From Parasponia andersonii (taxonomy: Eukaryota; Streptophyta; Magnoliopsida; Rosales; Cannabaceae): a stretch of 64,000 bases of DNA. The DNA lies in assembly GCA_002914805.1 (NCBI GenBank), contig JXTB01000018.1:860675-924674 (forward strand), read 5' to 3'. A program made the translations under genes and the position numbers. Shown here piece by piece: positions 25,001 to 37,385 of the stretch (position 1 is the first letter of the stretch; every line of letters begins with the position of its first letter). Under the pieces are notes generated by a model. It was not told the origin of the DNA, searched no databases, and was given only the letters and a program-made list of their open reading frames with translations.

Positions 25001-28000
25001 AGATTTGTCTTAATAAAACAAGAAATCCTTGGAAAAGAATATTTCCACTGTAAAATTCTGAAGAGCAACATTGTGATGCAGACCATTCAACACCAATAAG
25101 TCATCTGTAGACCAATGTCAATGTGTAGTGATGACATGACGAAATAAAACTATCAATTATCCAGTCCAATAGCATTATGGAACAGTCATGTGCACACTTT
25201 CATATGGTGCACGAGGACATGATCTCATTTTCTGAAGAGCAAGTGTAAATACTTGAAAGTAATAAATTATCGAGTTTTAGTTTAAAAAGTTAAACCTCCC
25301 AGTTAAAAAGTCCAGCAGCAGCCTTGCGCTCTCGGCGTTTCTCAGTATTTTTCACCAAATGATTAACAGCATCCAGTTCTGCTAAGCTCTTCAAAAAAGT
25401 TAATGTGTCTGGAAGACCTTGAGTGTCTCCATGAAGAATCTCGAAGTCTTCTGTGAACCTGGAAATAAAAGTCAAATGATGTTAAGAAAAATGTGCATTA
25501 GTTTTAGTTGTCTTACCAGAAAAAACTACTTTAAGAAGTTAAAATCTCACGAGTTCATAAAAGAACTCCTCTCGCTCATTTGGAAAGTTGGTGATCCGCT
25601 ACCAAGACCAAGTTCACTTTCAGCATTTGCATACCAATCTGGAATGCAAATATCTCGTCCAGGAGCCCTTTGTAGTTGATAACCAAGAATAATGGCATCA
25701 CGCAACCTTCTAGCTCCACTAAGCTACATTTCAATTGAGCAAAACTTAAGCACTGATGCAAATCTTCTCGCCTAATTGGCAAACAGAAGTATAATTTTTT
25801 ACATACCACTTGCTTCTTTTTTTTTTCTTTTTTAATTATTGGCATGATTCATTGTTTTATGCCAATTCCTGTTCTTGAGATTCTATGTCGTAAAAATATT
25901 GCTGAAGTAATTGCCTGAGCATATCAAGCAGAATGAGCTGATCCCCAAGACATTTTCTCTGCCCGATACAAACCTTCAAATTATTAAAGAAAACCGTCAT
26001 TTACCTTATCAGACGCATAGTTTTTCCCAAAAGCTGTCATCTGCAATAAGTGAGCTGCCACCTGTGTTCAATATTTGATTAGACCAGTACAATAGGGCAT
26101 GAATCAACTTACAAGACAACATGCAACAACAGCTTATTTCCAGTCTTAATAACTTTTCAACTCATTCTTCCATGAACAAAATTCTGTAGACTGTTGACAT
26201 TGTAGAATATAGATAAAATATTTACTTTTCAAATAAATAAGTAAAGGCTTCAATTATCATAATGCTACTCATTGTTAAACAGCCAATTGTCATAAAATTT
26301 TAATCTGTTACCTCACCACCATTGATGCCTCCTTCATAGCATGGTCTTAAAGAAATTGCACGTTCAAGATAAGGTTTCCAGTGGCCAGTGAGTAAATCCC
26401 TCCTAATCATCTCAACACCGCCTTGATAAGACTGTTCAGATAATTATTTTAGCCCAATTCTAATCAAATTCTTGACAAACATTTTTAGAGAAAAAGAAAC
26501 AAAGAAAGATGAGAGCAAATCAGATAAAATATGTACCAAAATCAGGTTTTAAATCAAAGGTTTAAAGAAAGCAATGGAGAAGAATAAGATTGTGATGAAC
26601 AAAAATAATTAAGAAATTAATTTACCTCAAGCATATTTCTTAAGAAGGGTTCTTCATTGAAATAATCTCTGCGTACAAAAACAAAAGGTAGCTTGTATGC
26701 CAGAGCCTCACTCACAGTGCCATAACCAATTTTTCCTACAAGGGAAAATTTTAATGTTAATATGTTTCTACTAAATCCAGCTTGCATTGACAAGTTCCAT
26801 TCCTACCAAGCATACAGTCAGATGCTGCTATAAGATCAGGCGTGTATGCATCTTTTGCAAGCTTTATGAAATTTGGTGGAAGCTCCTGAGTGTTAGAAGC
26901 ACCGCAAACCTTTCAAAAGGGGGAGGGGGAAAGTGAGTACAAAAGTGGTGCACACTTTTAAAGGAAGATATATAGCATAAGATATGAAAGGTACCAGGCA
27001 CAGCCAACCAGAAGGTAAAAATTCCTCCTTCAACTTCCAGCCTGCTGGCTGCAAAATAGAAAAAAAAAATGGTTAAATCAAAATAAATGCAGGGGGCGAA
27101 TATTTATCAAGTCAGAATCGATTTTGACATGAAATCTCAGGAAAATACCACAACAAGAATCATCTACATAAAAATTGAAAAATAAAATACAGAATATGAG
27201 TTGAAAGCAAATGTCATAAAAATGACTGATGTTCCTTTATTGAAAATGTAACTTCTTATCCTTGGTTGACTAGGACATCAAATTTCCAATCTCAACCATC
27301 CATTTTGAATGTTTCCACATATGTCATTCAACTATTTAGTACCTAACTTGATCCCATATTAATAAAGAACTTCTAAGGGTGCAAGAAGGGCCATGTACCA
27401 GATGACACTGAAACCTAAAGCATCCTAATACGTGAGAAAATTAAGCTCACCTGCCCACCAAAGTTCAGAATAGCTAGCTTAACATCTTCCCCAATGCCTA
27501 GTTCCTTCCTCACCTACAAGAAGAAAAAACAATGAGATTGTGAATTGAATTATGCAATCAATGGATTATAAAAAATGCGGGTCTCAAACCTCTTTGCGGG
27601 ATTTGTGCAGTCTTCTGACAACCAGGGGAACATCAATAACATCACGGAAAGCAGGCACTGCAAATTAAAGTATAAAATTCAAGAGAAACTAGTTAAAAAT
27701 TTGAGTAAATAACAAAGGTTGTATAAAAAATGAAGCCACTCTCTTGCAGATATGCCACATAAAACATACTTGGGCAGTAGCCTGGCAACCGGATCAAGAA
27801 CTCGCAGTGAGAATAATCTTCTGCTATCTGTATCAAGTTTTAAGAAAGAGGTAAGTTTAACATTGTTGGATTTATGAAAAATGAATACACTCTAAAACCT
27901 GAAAGAGTAAGGTAACATAAAGAAGATAATCACCAATTAAGAGGAGAAAAAACCAGTAGAAGACAGTAATTTAAGATATAGCAAGATAAAGTCACCTGCC

Positions 28001-29658
28001 AAACTATTGACCGATGATGATACCCAGCAGCCATCACATACTCGGCATATATGAAATCCCAACTGCAAAAATGCAAATTAAGAAAGAAGACAAATGAAAA
28101 AAAAAAAAAAAACTTTTTCAAAATATTATTCCTACCATACGTAGATGGTTTTACAACATGAAAAATGTCAGCCAACAATGATTTTTCATAAGCCATAGCT
28201 TGGAAACCTTATTTTTAAGGTTCATTTGCATTAAATTATAAATACCATGAAAGCTAAAGTTTGCAGTCAGGTGTCACTCTAAACTAAGTAAAACTGCATA
28301 AATGACCAAGGAACTTTTAAAACCAAATATCAATTGTTTTCATCTTACCCCTGATAAAGAAAAAGGGAAATCTATGACCAAATCTAACAAGTAACCACAT
28401 ACTAGAATAAGCGACTGATGAAATCAGAAATGCTACATACGTTCATATGTGGGGAAAAAAAAAATATATATATATATATATATACCTAAAGTTGGTGACG
28501 CAAACAGAGCGAATTCCAGCATCAGCTGCTGCGCGACATGCAACTGGAACAACATCGGAGACCTATTTTGTTTTTTAATATCAATAGCAACACAATTAAA
28601 TGCCATCAAAAGCCTTATCTGAATTTGAAAGGTCATAGCATAAAACATAATTACAAAATTCTTCAAATTTGGCCTTGACATACTTAAAAAACAACAACCA
28701 ACCATGTGTTTCATTCTTCAACCTGTTTTCTAACGTGTGTGAATTTGGCTATTCAAATAAGAAGAGAATAAGCTAAATACCACCAAGTCAGCTTTAATAG
28801 AGTTCAGCCACTCCACTTCTGTTGCCAAAATCGAAGCCCGAGGGGCCACAGCTGTCTCTGAATACTAGACAAACCAAAAAAAAACAAAAGAACAAAACTA
28901 TCAATGAAAAAATACTCATTCTTAAGCACCACGTATAAAAGGTAAATAGAGAAAGTTAGGGAAATAGTCCCGTTTTCATAGTGAGCTAGGTAAATAGACC
29001 AAAATTTTAAAAAATTATGGAAGAATAGTCCTAGGCATGCTCACCAGACTAGACCATTAATGCAGCATAGTTTTTCCATTAGAAAAAAATAATAAAAATA
29101 AAAAATCCACAAACCTTCTCCAAGGAAGCAAGGCGATCGACAGTCAATGCATCTGCCTGAACCGCTCCACAATCTAGAAGAACCTGAATATTAATTACAA
29201 AATCCGACAATTACTAATTTTGTCTCTAGAAATATACATTACTACATACAGAACACAACACATTGAGACTTTGGAGAGTGTTAAAAATATAAAGAGTTGA
29301 AGAAAACCTTGCGAATGAAGAGGCGAGGGGATTGAACTTCCGAAGTAAAAACGAATTCCGGAGCACCAGTGACGACGTGCACGTCATGCCCCGCCATGAT
29401 CAGGTGCCGCACCACCTGTTCATCCTCCGCCATGATCGGTCAATCAATCAAAGAATTCATCGTTTCCGGCTTGGAAATCGCCAAATCAAAACCAAAAAAA
29501 AAAAAAAAAGAATAATAAAAATAAAAATAGAAAAGGAATGAATAGCGGACCTCAACGACGCGAGTGGCATGGCCAAAGCCATGGCCAGTGACATAGTAAG
29601 CGAATACCAAATGGTTCCTTGAAGCCGAGACTCCATCACTCTCCGCCTCGATCCTCAT
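19073..29658 (-). CDS. ARA1: L-arabinokinase (arabinose salvage kinase)
   Basis: Phosphorylates free L-arabinose to L-arabinose-1-phosphate so that it can return to UDP-arabinose. There are 29 exons, in transcript order: 29551-29658, 29308-29415, 29115-29183, 28781-28864, 28486-28562, 27996-28062, 27770-27827, 27590-27657, 27451-27513, 26995-27048, 26807-26909, 26626-26735, 26312-26431, 26005-26061, 25551-25723, 25296-25458, 24678-24761, 24439-24564, 24027-24157, 23867-23948, 23166-23253, 22306-22349, 22100-22195, 21934-22010, 21425-21631, 21091-21256, 20581-20652, 19540-19743 and 19073-19195. The sum is 2982 nt (993 aa). The N-terminal half is glycosyltransferase-like (GHGFGHATR, residues 25-33). 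The C-terminal half is a GHMP kinase: [12 protein letters not shown] (from about 500), the phosphate loop [10 protein letters not shown] (641-650) and KITGGGSGG (927-935). The Arabidopsis protein is somewhat longer (about 1039 aa). An N at 19769 lies in an intron. No broken exon was found. Confidence 0.95.
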
Positions 29659-30120
29659 TTCTCTTCTTCCCTACAATTTTGACCAGTATAATCTCGAAAA
29701 AACAGCCCTAGCGAAGAAGAAGATGAAGATGAAGATGAAGATGATGAAGAAATTAATCTGATAATAAAAACAAATTTTGAAACAAGATCCTCCGATGTAG
29801 GAGGAAAAGGCCAAAAAAGAAAAAAAATAAAGTGATTTTTGGATAAAAGACGGGGTTTGTGGGTCCCTAATCTTTCCCCGGGGGGCCGTTTTAAAGTCGC
29901 CGCGGAACGGAAAATGGTACGGTTATTGTCGTTATCATTATCTAGCGTATGAATTATGATACGATTCGATAACGGTTCTTTCTAACCTCTTTCTGTTGGC
30001 TCAGCCTCAAGTCGTTGATGACTCGAACGGTGTCGTTGAAGCTGCGTCAATGCCACGTTAGAATTCGTTAAAGTCAGCTACTATTATCCAGTATCCACTT
30101 TATCTTCTCTCTTTTTTTTT
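29659..30120 (-). promoter_or_regulatory. ARA1 5' UTR and promoter region
   Basis: Upstream of the ARA1 ATG the minus strand gives a leader with a (GAT/GAA)n purine run at about 29718-29755, then a GC-richer segment (about 29875-30060). No unambiguous TATA box was identified. A roughly 75-bp block at 30027-30100 (caatgccacgttagaattcg to cagctactattatccagtat) recurs in diverged form at 30245-30312. Confidence 0.4.
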
Positions 30121-32830
30121 AATCAATAATAATATTATCCAATTTTCATTTCCCACAAATGAATCTCAATTACTAGGGGATCAATAAATCTTTTATTTTG
30201 AAATTTCAAATCCAAACTTAAGTTCTGATTTTGATTTTTGTGATGTCGTTGTTGAAGGTGCCTCAATGGCACGTCATTAATGTCAGCTATTATTTTCTAG
30301 TATATCCTATCCTCAAAATGAGGATGGAAGTTATGTTTGTTTTTTTAATGGAAACGAGGATGGAAAGTAGAAACTTAAAAAGAAAATAATGACAATCTTC
30401 TTGCGTTCAATATTTGACTCTTGATTATTATGGGATTTTCCCTTTTTTTGATTTTGGGTTGAGAAAATAATTTTCTTATCTAATAAATCATTTGGGTAAA
30501 ACTAATAGGATAATTATCGATATGATGCAAAACAATGTACCAAACAAAGGATGTGTGCCATGCCATGGAAATTTACACACTCAACTTGAAGATTTCAAAA
30601 CATGTATTTCAATAATCACAAATTTAACATTTGAATTTTTTTTTCAAAAAAAAATCCTTGAAAAATATAGTTGATGATAATTAGCGTATGAAAATACAAA
30701 TTAGAGTTGCATAAAAACTAACAAATAACAAACTCAACCAAACTTTTCAAAAACAAAACACACTCAGACCAAAGAAATTTAAATCTTAAAAGCGACAAAC
30801 ACAATATAAATTATGTTGCTCATTTAATGACCAAACGTGACGTAAAATTGTGACAATGTTTTAGGATTTAGTTAAATTTCACAATGTTTATGAAGGATAA
30901 ATTTGTATTTTCACTATATAATTCATTGTTGCGCGAAAAAATTTACAAAGAAAATTCAGATTCAAAGATTTGGATTTTTTTGTATTTTTCAAGCAAGAAA
31001 AAGACTTTTCATCAAATGTAAATAGAATAAAAACTTCTGAACAATAAGTATCGTTAGACTTATTACCTCTTATTAAATCTCTGTAGCATCAAAGGGGTAA
31101 ATGCTAATTTGGTAGTAAATACACTTACGGACAATAAGTAGTGTTGGACTTATTTCTATTATTAAATCTCTTTAACATCTGAGCTACATGCTTGATTTGT
31201 AGCAATAATACTTGCTCAAAAGATCTTGAGAATTGAGATCAAAACCTCTTAAGAAAAGTTAACATTTTGTGCGACAATATATATATATATATATATAACA
31301 TAAATTTTCCAATTTGCAGTGATCTTCTTTTGGGTGTTTTCATGGATACCACTTTTCAAGAAAATATGGGCTTATAGATATACAAGCCAGTATTAAAATT
31401 AGTACTTAGTAATATAAACTAAAGTTAGTATATATTTAAATAGACCAATAATTAAAAAAAAAAAGTACTCGGCTATTTAGCCATACAAGGATAAAAGCAT
31501 ATATTTATTAATATAAAGTGTGAAAAAAAAAAAAAGACATCGTTCGTAATTTCTCAGATAAAAGATTATTACTTTATTACTTTTGTAGCAGATTTTTTTT
31601 TCTTTTGCCCGAAACTATTAGTATTAAAGGAGAAAATGGCACCAATAAGATCAGAGTTGACCTAGTTTGAACTTTTCTAAGACCACTATTTTGGATAAGT
31701 TTTTTATGAGTGAAATTTGCATCTTACAATAAGTAATTGACTAATTTGCCCTTATATACACACTACCCACTAAATTAGCTATACCCCCACTAACTCAGCA
31801 ATATCCCACGAATTAGCCACACCCCCCCGTACACTTTCCTAAAAGCCCCACAAACTTCATCTTCTCCTCTTTGAAATTGGAAGAGAACAAGACAAGGAAA
31901 TCAAAATATTTCCCCTAAAATCCGCTTAGAAAATCATTATAAACTAAAAAACTATATCTCGAATTTCATATATAAGCTGAAAATTCTATTTTTCTCCTTT
32001 TAAGCACCCTTTCTGATCCCATAATTGCAAAACCATGTTTTGCTCAAGGTTAAAAAGCTAGTTCAAAAAATCTAGCCACAACCTTGACGTCAAGATCGAC
32101 GACTACACTGTCTTAAGTCACCATCAAAGTCTTTAGTGAAGGGTCCAATCGTAAAGTCAAAGAGTTTAGTTGAAAAAATTTCAATCCAAACGACAAGAGG
32201 CTAATAGAAGTGTCGAAAAAATTGCTTATGGATTGCATATTTTAGAGAGAATCCTAAGATTGTATAAGATCTTAACTTAGCTAAGACAAAACTTTTTTAC
32301 CCACATCAAGAGTTTCTTAACCCTAATTGAAATCTTTCTAACCTGAGATCAGACATTTCTTAAACTTAAGTCAAGAAGCTTTTGACCTTGGATAAAAAAG
32401 TGCTTGACCTCAAGTTAGGAAATTCTTGAGCTAATGTCCAAAAGTTCTTAATCTTAATTAAGAATAACTTGACTTTGGTCAAAGACTTCTTGAGCTCAGG
32501 ACGATAGAATATTGACCCACTAATTGGTCAATTTTTTCTTGACTATATGACAAAATTAGTTTAACTTGCGAGGTATAAATGACAATTACGAAGATGCATA
32601 TACAAAAATATGAAATATTCAACAAAAAAAAATGCCTAGATATAGACCTTGTTCAAATATTTCTTACTCATTATTAATTACAAAATATCTATTTATGAAA
32701 TCAAATATATATTTTACCTTCAAATACCAAAAGCTTCTCACAAATATCTAAAAAACTAGTTGAGTTTTTCTTATACACAAGCAAAGCTTTGATAAGTTAT
32801 AAAAGGGAAAAATACAACTGAAAAACAACA

Positions 32831-32862
<32 letters not shown>
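32831..32862. repeat. (GA)n microsatellite
   Basis: GA repeats with one AA interruption, followed by GATGGCGAC. The apparent serine/leucine-rich frame on the other strand is low complexity. Confidence 0.9.
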
Positions 32863-32863
<1 letters not shown>

Positions 32864-33164
32864 TGGCGACATAGAAGGGAAAAAAAAAAGAAAGAAAGAA
32901 AGAAAAAAGTGAGGGGGAAATGCATTTCATGCTCTCACTAACTCTTTCACTTCTTAATAAAGGCAAGCTTGGAATGAGCTTTAATTCTCTCTCCACTTAG
33001 TCCTGAAAAAGACCAACTTTTGGTCCTAAAATTGTACTTATAGTAAATATGCACAAAAAAAAAGGGGAAAATTGGGTAAAACTAGTTCTATCCATATCCT
33101 TTTCTCTCTAATTTACCATTCTTAGGCCTAGTAAGTTCCAATGTATACTGAAGAAAAAGACATG

Positions 33165-33590
33165 GGCAATACTAACTAGGGCCAAAATGACATTTGTGAA
33201 TTTTTTTTTAAATAAAATATTTTTAGGAGTGTCAAGGATTTCTTGACCACAGGTCAAGAAATTATTGACCATGAAAAAAGTCAGTAAAATGGTTTTTTCA
33301 TAGTGTAGAACTTCTTAACACTCCTAAAATGTCATTTTTGAGAAAAAGAAATGAATATGACTAATTTAGGTTAAAATGACTTGTTTATATATTTTTCAAA
33401 AATAACATTTTAAGAAGTGTCAAGAATATCTTGATATATAGGCAAAAAATTATTGACTAAGTCCTAAATAATGATTTTTCCATGATTAAAAAGTTTTTGA
33501 CTATAAATCAAGAAATCTTTAACACTCCTAAAAATGTTATTTTATGAAAAATACACAAAAAGTCATATTGGCCGAAATTAGTCCCCATCC
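33165..33590. repeat. Two adjacent foldback palindromes
   Basis: First palindrome: the arm containing tttttaggagtgtcaag (about 33221-33237) pairs with cttaacactcctaaaa (about 33313-33328), with weaker pairing outward. Second palindrome: cattttaagaagtgtcaaga (about 33404-33424) pairs with tttaacactcctaaaaatg (about 33516-33536). The outermost ends (ccaaaatgacattt and aaaagtcatattggcc) also pair, so the whole block is a palindrome of palindromes. It may be a foldback or MITE insertion that duplicated. Confidence 0.65.
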
Positions 33591-34030
33591 AAGTCATTTT
33601 CTCGTGCAAAATCGTACATTTGGGCCCTAGTGCCACTCGGCTAGATTATAAGAAAAAGTTCATAAATATCCATTTATAAAATTATATTTTTATAAATACC
33701 TTTTTTTTACTTTTAAAATACCTATTTTTATACTTTTTTTTTTTAAGAATTGTAGATCACTATTATTTTATATATGAAATATATACCATAATATATATTT
33801 TATACATTAAATGTACATCATAGTCTACATTTCATAAATAAAAATTATATTAAAAATTAACACATATTTTAATATGTATACCGTTCATACTTTACACATA
33901 AAATATGTACATCATAAATAAAATTTACATTGTAAATATAAAATGTGAACCATAAAACGAGTATTTTTAAAGGAAAAATTAAAAACGAGTGTTTTTGAAA
34001 AAAAAAAATAAAAAACGGATTCTCCAGGTT

Positions 34031-34790
34031 ATACAACATCCAAACCGAAGCCCAAACTTAAAATAGCGGAGGGTAGATCCGAAAATCCGAAACGAGAAGG
34101 GTTTGAGATATCTTGACCTCTGGTCACTCGTCAGTCTATAAATCACCCAAGTTAAAACGCATTTGCGAAACTTCTTGAGCTAGGGTTAGTCTTTGTTTTG
34201 CGCCGAAAGTTACAGATTTCGTTTTGGCTGCGAATCGATCGATTAAGGTCTTCTATGAAAGAATTCGATTCTCGATAGTGTGTATTTGGTGTTGCAGCGA
34301 TATATAGAGTTCAATATGTGTGTACAGACGTGTACATGTATAGATATGTTTTTGGGGCTGGAGTTTGGCTCTTTGGCTTATAAACTGCAGTGCCTTAGAG
34401 ATGAATGCAGCTCCCTAAATAAAACCACTCAGCCTTATCACCTTTATTCGCTATGATTTTTCCAGTTCTATTGGATTTTTTTGGGGTGAGGCTGATACAT
34501 TTGTCTTTGTCCTGTTCATATTCATCTTTTTTGGTATCATTTATTTTAATTAAGTCATTTTTCTTTTAAATGATCTGGTAACTAAAAATACAAGATACTT
34601 GTTATCGAGTGGTTATTCAGGCAGCCCCTTTGTCGATTTTATGACTAAGGCGGTGTTGTACTGCTCGTAAAGTGAACTCTTTGGCTCTTCAGACTTGCTG
34701 AGATTACAATCACTGAAGCTGGTCTAGTAGGCCTTAGTACATTGTTTTATGATCTAATATATGCATTGGAAGTAATATTTGAATCTTTAA
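34031..34790 (+). other. Possible non-coding transcription unit with telobox and site II-like motif
   Basis: AGCCCA (near 34051) and the telobox-like TAGGGTTAG (34190-34198) are followed by GC-richer sequence (34200-34330). This resembles the promoter and leader of a housekeeping or snoRNA-host gene. No open frame follows. A stretch around 34446-34500 (TATGATTTTT, then GAGGCTGATAC) is loosely reminiscent of box C/D elements but lacks a perfect box C and a terminal stem. It may be the orphaned 5' end of a gene. This is inference only. Confidence 0.25.
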
Positions 34791-34792
34791 TT

Positions 34793-35047
34793 GTGATTTT
34801 CGGTAAGGTAACTGGCTTGTTTTTTGATAATAAACTTTGTTATCAAATCGAAAAAAGTGGCATGGAAGGATAATGATAAAGTAGGAGATTATTCAGTAGC
34901 ATTCGATTAAAATGTATCTCGTTAACTGTGATTTGCGGTACGGTAACTGGTTTGTTTTTTATAATACATTTTGTTATCAAATCGAAAAATGTGGCATGGA
35001 AGGATAATGATAAAGTACGAGACCATTCGATTAAAATAAATGTATCA
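34793..35047. repeat. About 125-bp direct tandem duplication
   Basis: Segments 34793-34917 and 34926-35047 share the order tgtgatttncggtan, gtaactgg, tgttatcaaatcgaaaaa, gtggcatggaaggataatga and ttcgattaaaat, with small indels. Confidence 0.85.
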
Positions 35048-35279
35048 CGATGTTCCAAATTTTAATAGGAGGGGACCAAATTTTCTGATGTGATTACTGA
35101 TACAAAATCGATCAAGGACCCGGAAAAAAATTACAATCTTTTACAATCCTCAACTCTTTAGATGGGTCAAAAAGGGCAACTTGATTCTAAGTTAAACAAT
35201 CCTTGGAAGGCATTACATGACCCGATATGATCCAACGGCACAAAACATTTGCAGCAAAGACTAAATCACAACCAAATTG

Positions 35280-36510
35280 CTACCAAGTAACAGGGGTAGT
35301 GTGAGGATTCTGGAACAGCTCTGGTATCACACAATGCTGTTGGAGCTGCTGCCTTTGTTGTAATCCTCCGTCAGCTCCTTCAACCATTCCATCCAACCGC
35401 ACAGCGTCCGTTCTGCTGCCCGTGCCGTCGTCGTCCGCATCCATCATTTCGACCTCTTCGGTCTCCATTGGCTCCAATGCCTGTGCATACCCATGTGATG
35501 CAACCCAAGGAACAAGAGCCAAATGTTTGTCTGAAACATTTGTGGTCTTCTCTTTGCTCGTTTCTTCCTCTGATGGTTTGGCCATCTTCGGTTTTTCCAA
35601 CCACCAAAAACGATCTATCGAAATAAAACGAAGACATTTATTAGTCAAACACATGGTTTTTTGGGGCCCTCAATATATAACCCAAATGATTCTAATGCAA
35701 GAATAGCTGAAAATTTCCCCAAATCACATTGAAAAGCTTAAGCAGAAAATTCAAACCACAGTTTCTGATGGTTAAAAAGCCTAATAAAACACCAAATAAG
35801 CATTAAAAATCCAAAGAATGGGATAAAGCGAAAATTGGGTACCCTTTAAACCAGGAATCAAGTTAGAGTTGACAACAATGGAAAAATCATAAGACGTTGG
35901 TGACTTGAAGAGGGGAGTGTTGGTTGGATTGTAAAGCACAAGAGCTTTCCCATAGCCATCAGCAGCAGCAACGGGCCCAGCCAAAGCATCAATTGGCGCG
36001 ATATTAGAGCTCGTCAAGTGTTGCTCTTGAGGCATGTGGTCCATAATTTCAGGGACTGTACTTCTTGGGTCTTCATTGGTAAATTGTAGTATGTCTGGAT
36101 CCTTAATTCACATAAATAAAGAAATAAATAAATCATCATAATTAAATAATCTACCATCTTTGATAATCCAAATTTGAGGAACGGGTACACAGTAGCCAAA
36201 TTTATGCATAATAATCATATGATATGAAATTCAGTGCGTATTTATTGGGAATATTCCATAAACCGAGCGCCCGATTGGGGGAAAAAAATGAAATTCGAGA
36301 AAATTAAAATTTGAAGCTACTACAGTTCTACTCCAAAGGATACGAAGATTAAATGTAAAGAATTATAGGATATAAAACAAAATTTTTCCGTGAGAGAGAG
36401 AGAAGGAAAGGGTCATGGGTGTGTACCAGTCTTCTGGTTTTAGAGGAAGGAGAAGAGAAGTAAATGGAAGAGAAGTCGTCATATTTATCTTCATAATCTT
36501 TGCGCTTCAT
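35280..36510 (-). CDS. Plant-specific 225-aa protein of unknown function
   Basis: Three exons on the minus strand: 36427-36510, 35843-36101 and 35280-35614. They total 678 nt, with GT-AG introns and frame kept. The protein begins MKRKDYEDKYDDFSSIYFSS, then a basic KTRRLDPDI, a hydrophilic middle (EIMDHMPQEQ, then an alanine-rich segment and a KALVLYNP block), and an acidic stretch METEEVEMMDADDDG. The C-terminal part is glutamine-rich and ends in PVTW. There are no membrane segments or enzyme motifs. The basic N-terminus (KRK) and acidic patch suggest a nuclear or chromatin-associated protein, which is inference. From memory it resembles the plant family labelled major centromere autoantigen B-like (Arabidopsis At2g24550/At4g31510), but I could not check this. 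Start: the first ATG of the open exon. Confidence 0.78.
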
Positions 36511-36668
36511 TTTTTCTACTTCAGATCAAACCCCTAAAACGCAATGTTGCTGGTTCTCGTTCCTTCAAACGCACCACCATAGGTATATCTCTATCTTCTT
36601 TCTGGAATGTTTCTCCCCCTTCTCGAACTTTCTCTCTACCGCCAGATTTTATAATTATTTTATATATA

Positions 36669-36935
36669 CTAGGCAGGATGCACGTGCTTTGCACGTGTTA
36701 TGCTATTATGTAAGCAAAAAATAAAAAATGGAAATCAAAACAGTGTTATAACTATCAAGAGCTATTGATTTCAAAAAAGAAAAGGAATTCGGTAAAGGGT
36801 ATTTTAATTACTAAGGAAATAGTTATTGATTTTTTTTTTAAAAAGAAAAAGAATAATCAAAAAGAAAGAATAACTTGACCAAATTTGAATAGTAAAAAAA
36901 AGGAGCAACTGGCTCTTTTATATATATAGTATAGA
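36669..36935 (-). mobile_element. Non-autonomous Helitron, 267 bp
   Basis: On the minus strand the element begins TCTATACTATATATATAAAA (end at 36935) and ends in CTAG (36669-36672). A perfect hairpin, CACGTG CAAAG CACGTG (36681-36697), lies 8 bases before that end. It is flanked by host A on the 5' side (36936) and host T on the 3' side (36668). These are the hallmarks of Helitrons: a 5' TC end, a 3' hairpin followed by CTRR, and insertion between A and T. There is no coding capacity. Confidence 0.8.
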
Positions 36936-37385
36936 TACCTTTATAATTTATTTTTGTTTACATTATACACAAAATTTATTTACACTTACACCCTTAAAAT
37001 GAAAATATATTACACAGAGACCCTCTCATTAGTTTAATTTGACTAAAATTTTAGTTATGATTATATATATTTTAAGGGAGAAAGAAAATAAGTGGTGCCT
37101 TCATGCTGCCCACCCAATTTTTGTTGCGGTAACCATTTGTACCCGATGATAAATATGTAAATATGGGCAAGTTTATAGCCGATCCACGTTTCGAAGGAAA
37201 AACACATCCGCTAGACCCACATTAATGTTGTTTAGTCTAGGCTGATATAAATAATAGGATAATAGGAGCCAAATCGGCTTTCTACGACTTGGTCCATATT
37301 TAGTAATTTTAAATATATTTTTTAATTAAAATTTTAACTAAATATTTTTATTTATATACTTTTTAATATTATTTATTTCCTTATT

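Larger units (their letters stand above)
30121..34030. other. AT-rich intergenic region, no gene seen
   Basis: No protein-like frame is seen. It contains (AT)n at about 31278-31298, a (GA)n run at 32831-32862, many cttgac/caagaa words from 32.2 to 33.6 kb, and two adjacent palindromes at 33165-33590. The cttgac-rich region may be a decayed transposon with no coding part left. Confidence 0.55.

Noticed and set aside
32748-32996. Serine/leucine-rich minus-strand frame
   Set aside because: Made by the (GA)n and poly-A runs.
34446-34500. Box C/D snoRNA candidate
   Set aside because: Box C is imperfect and no terminal stem or rRNA guide match could be shown by eye; kept only as part of a low-confidence entry.
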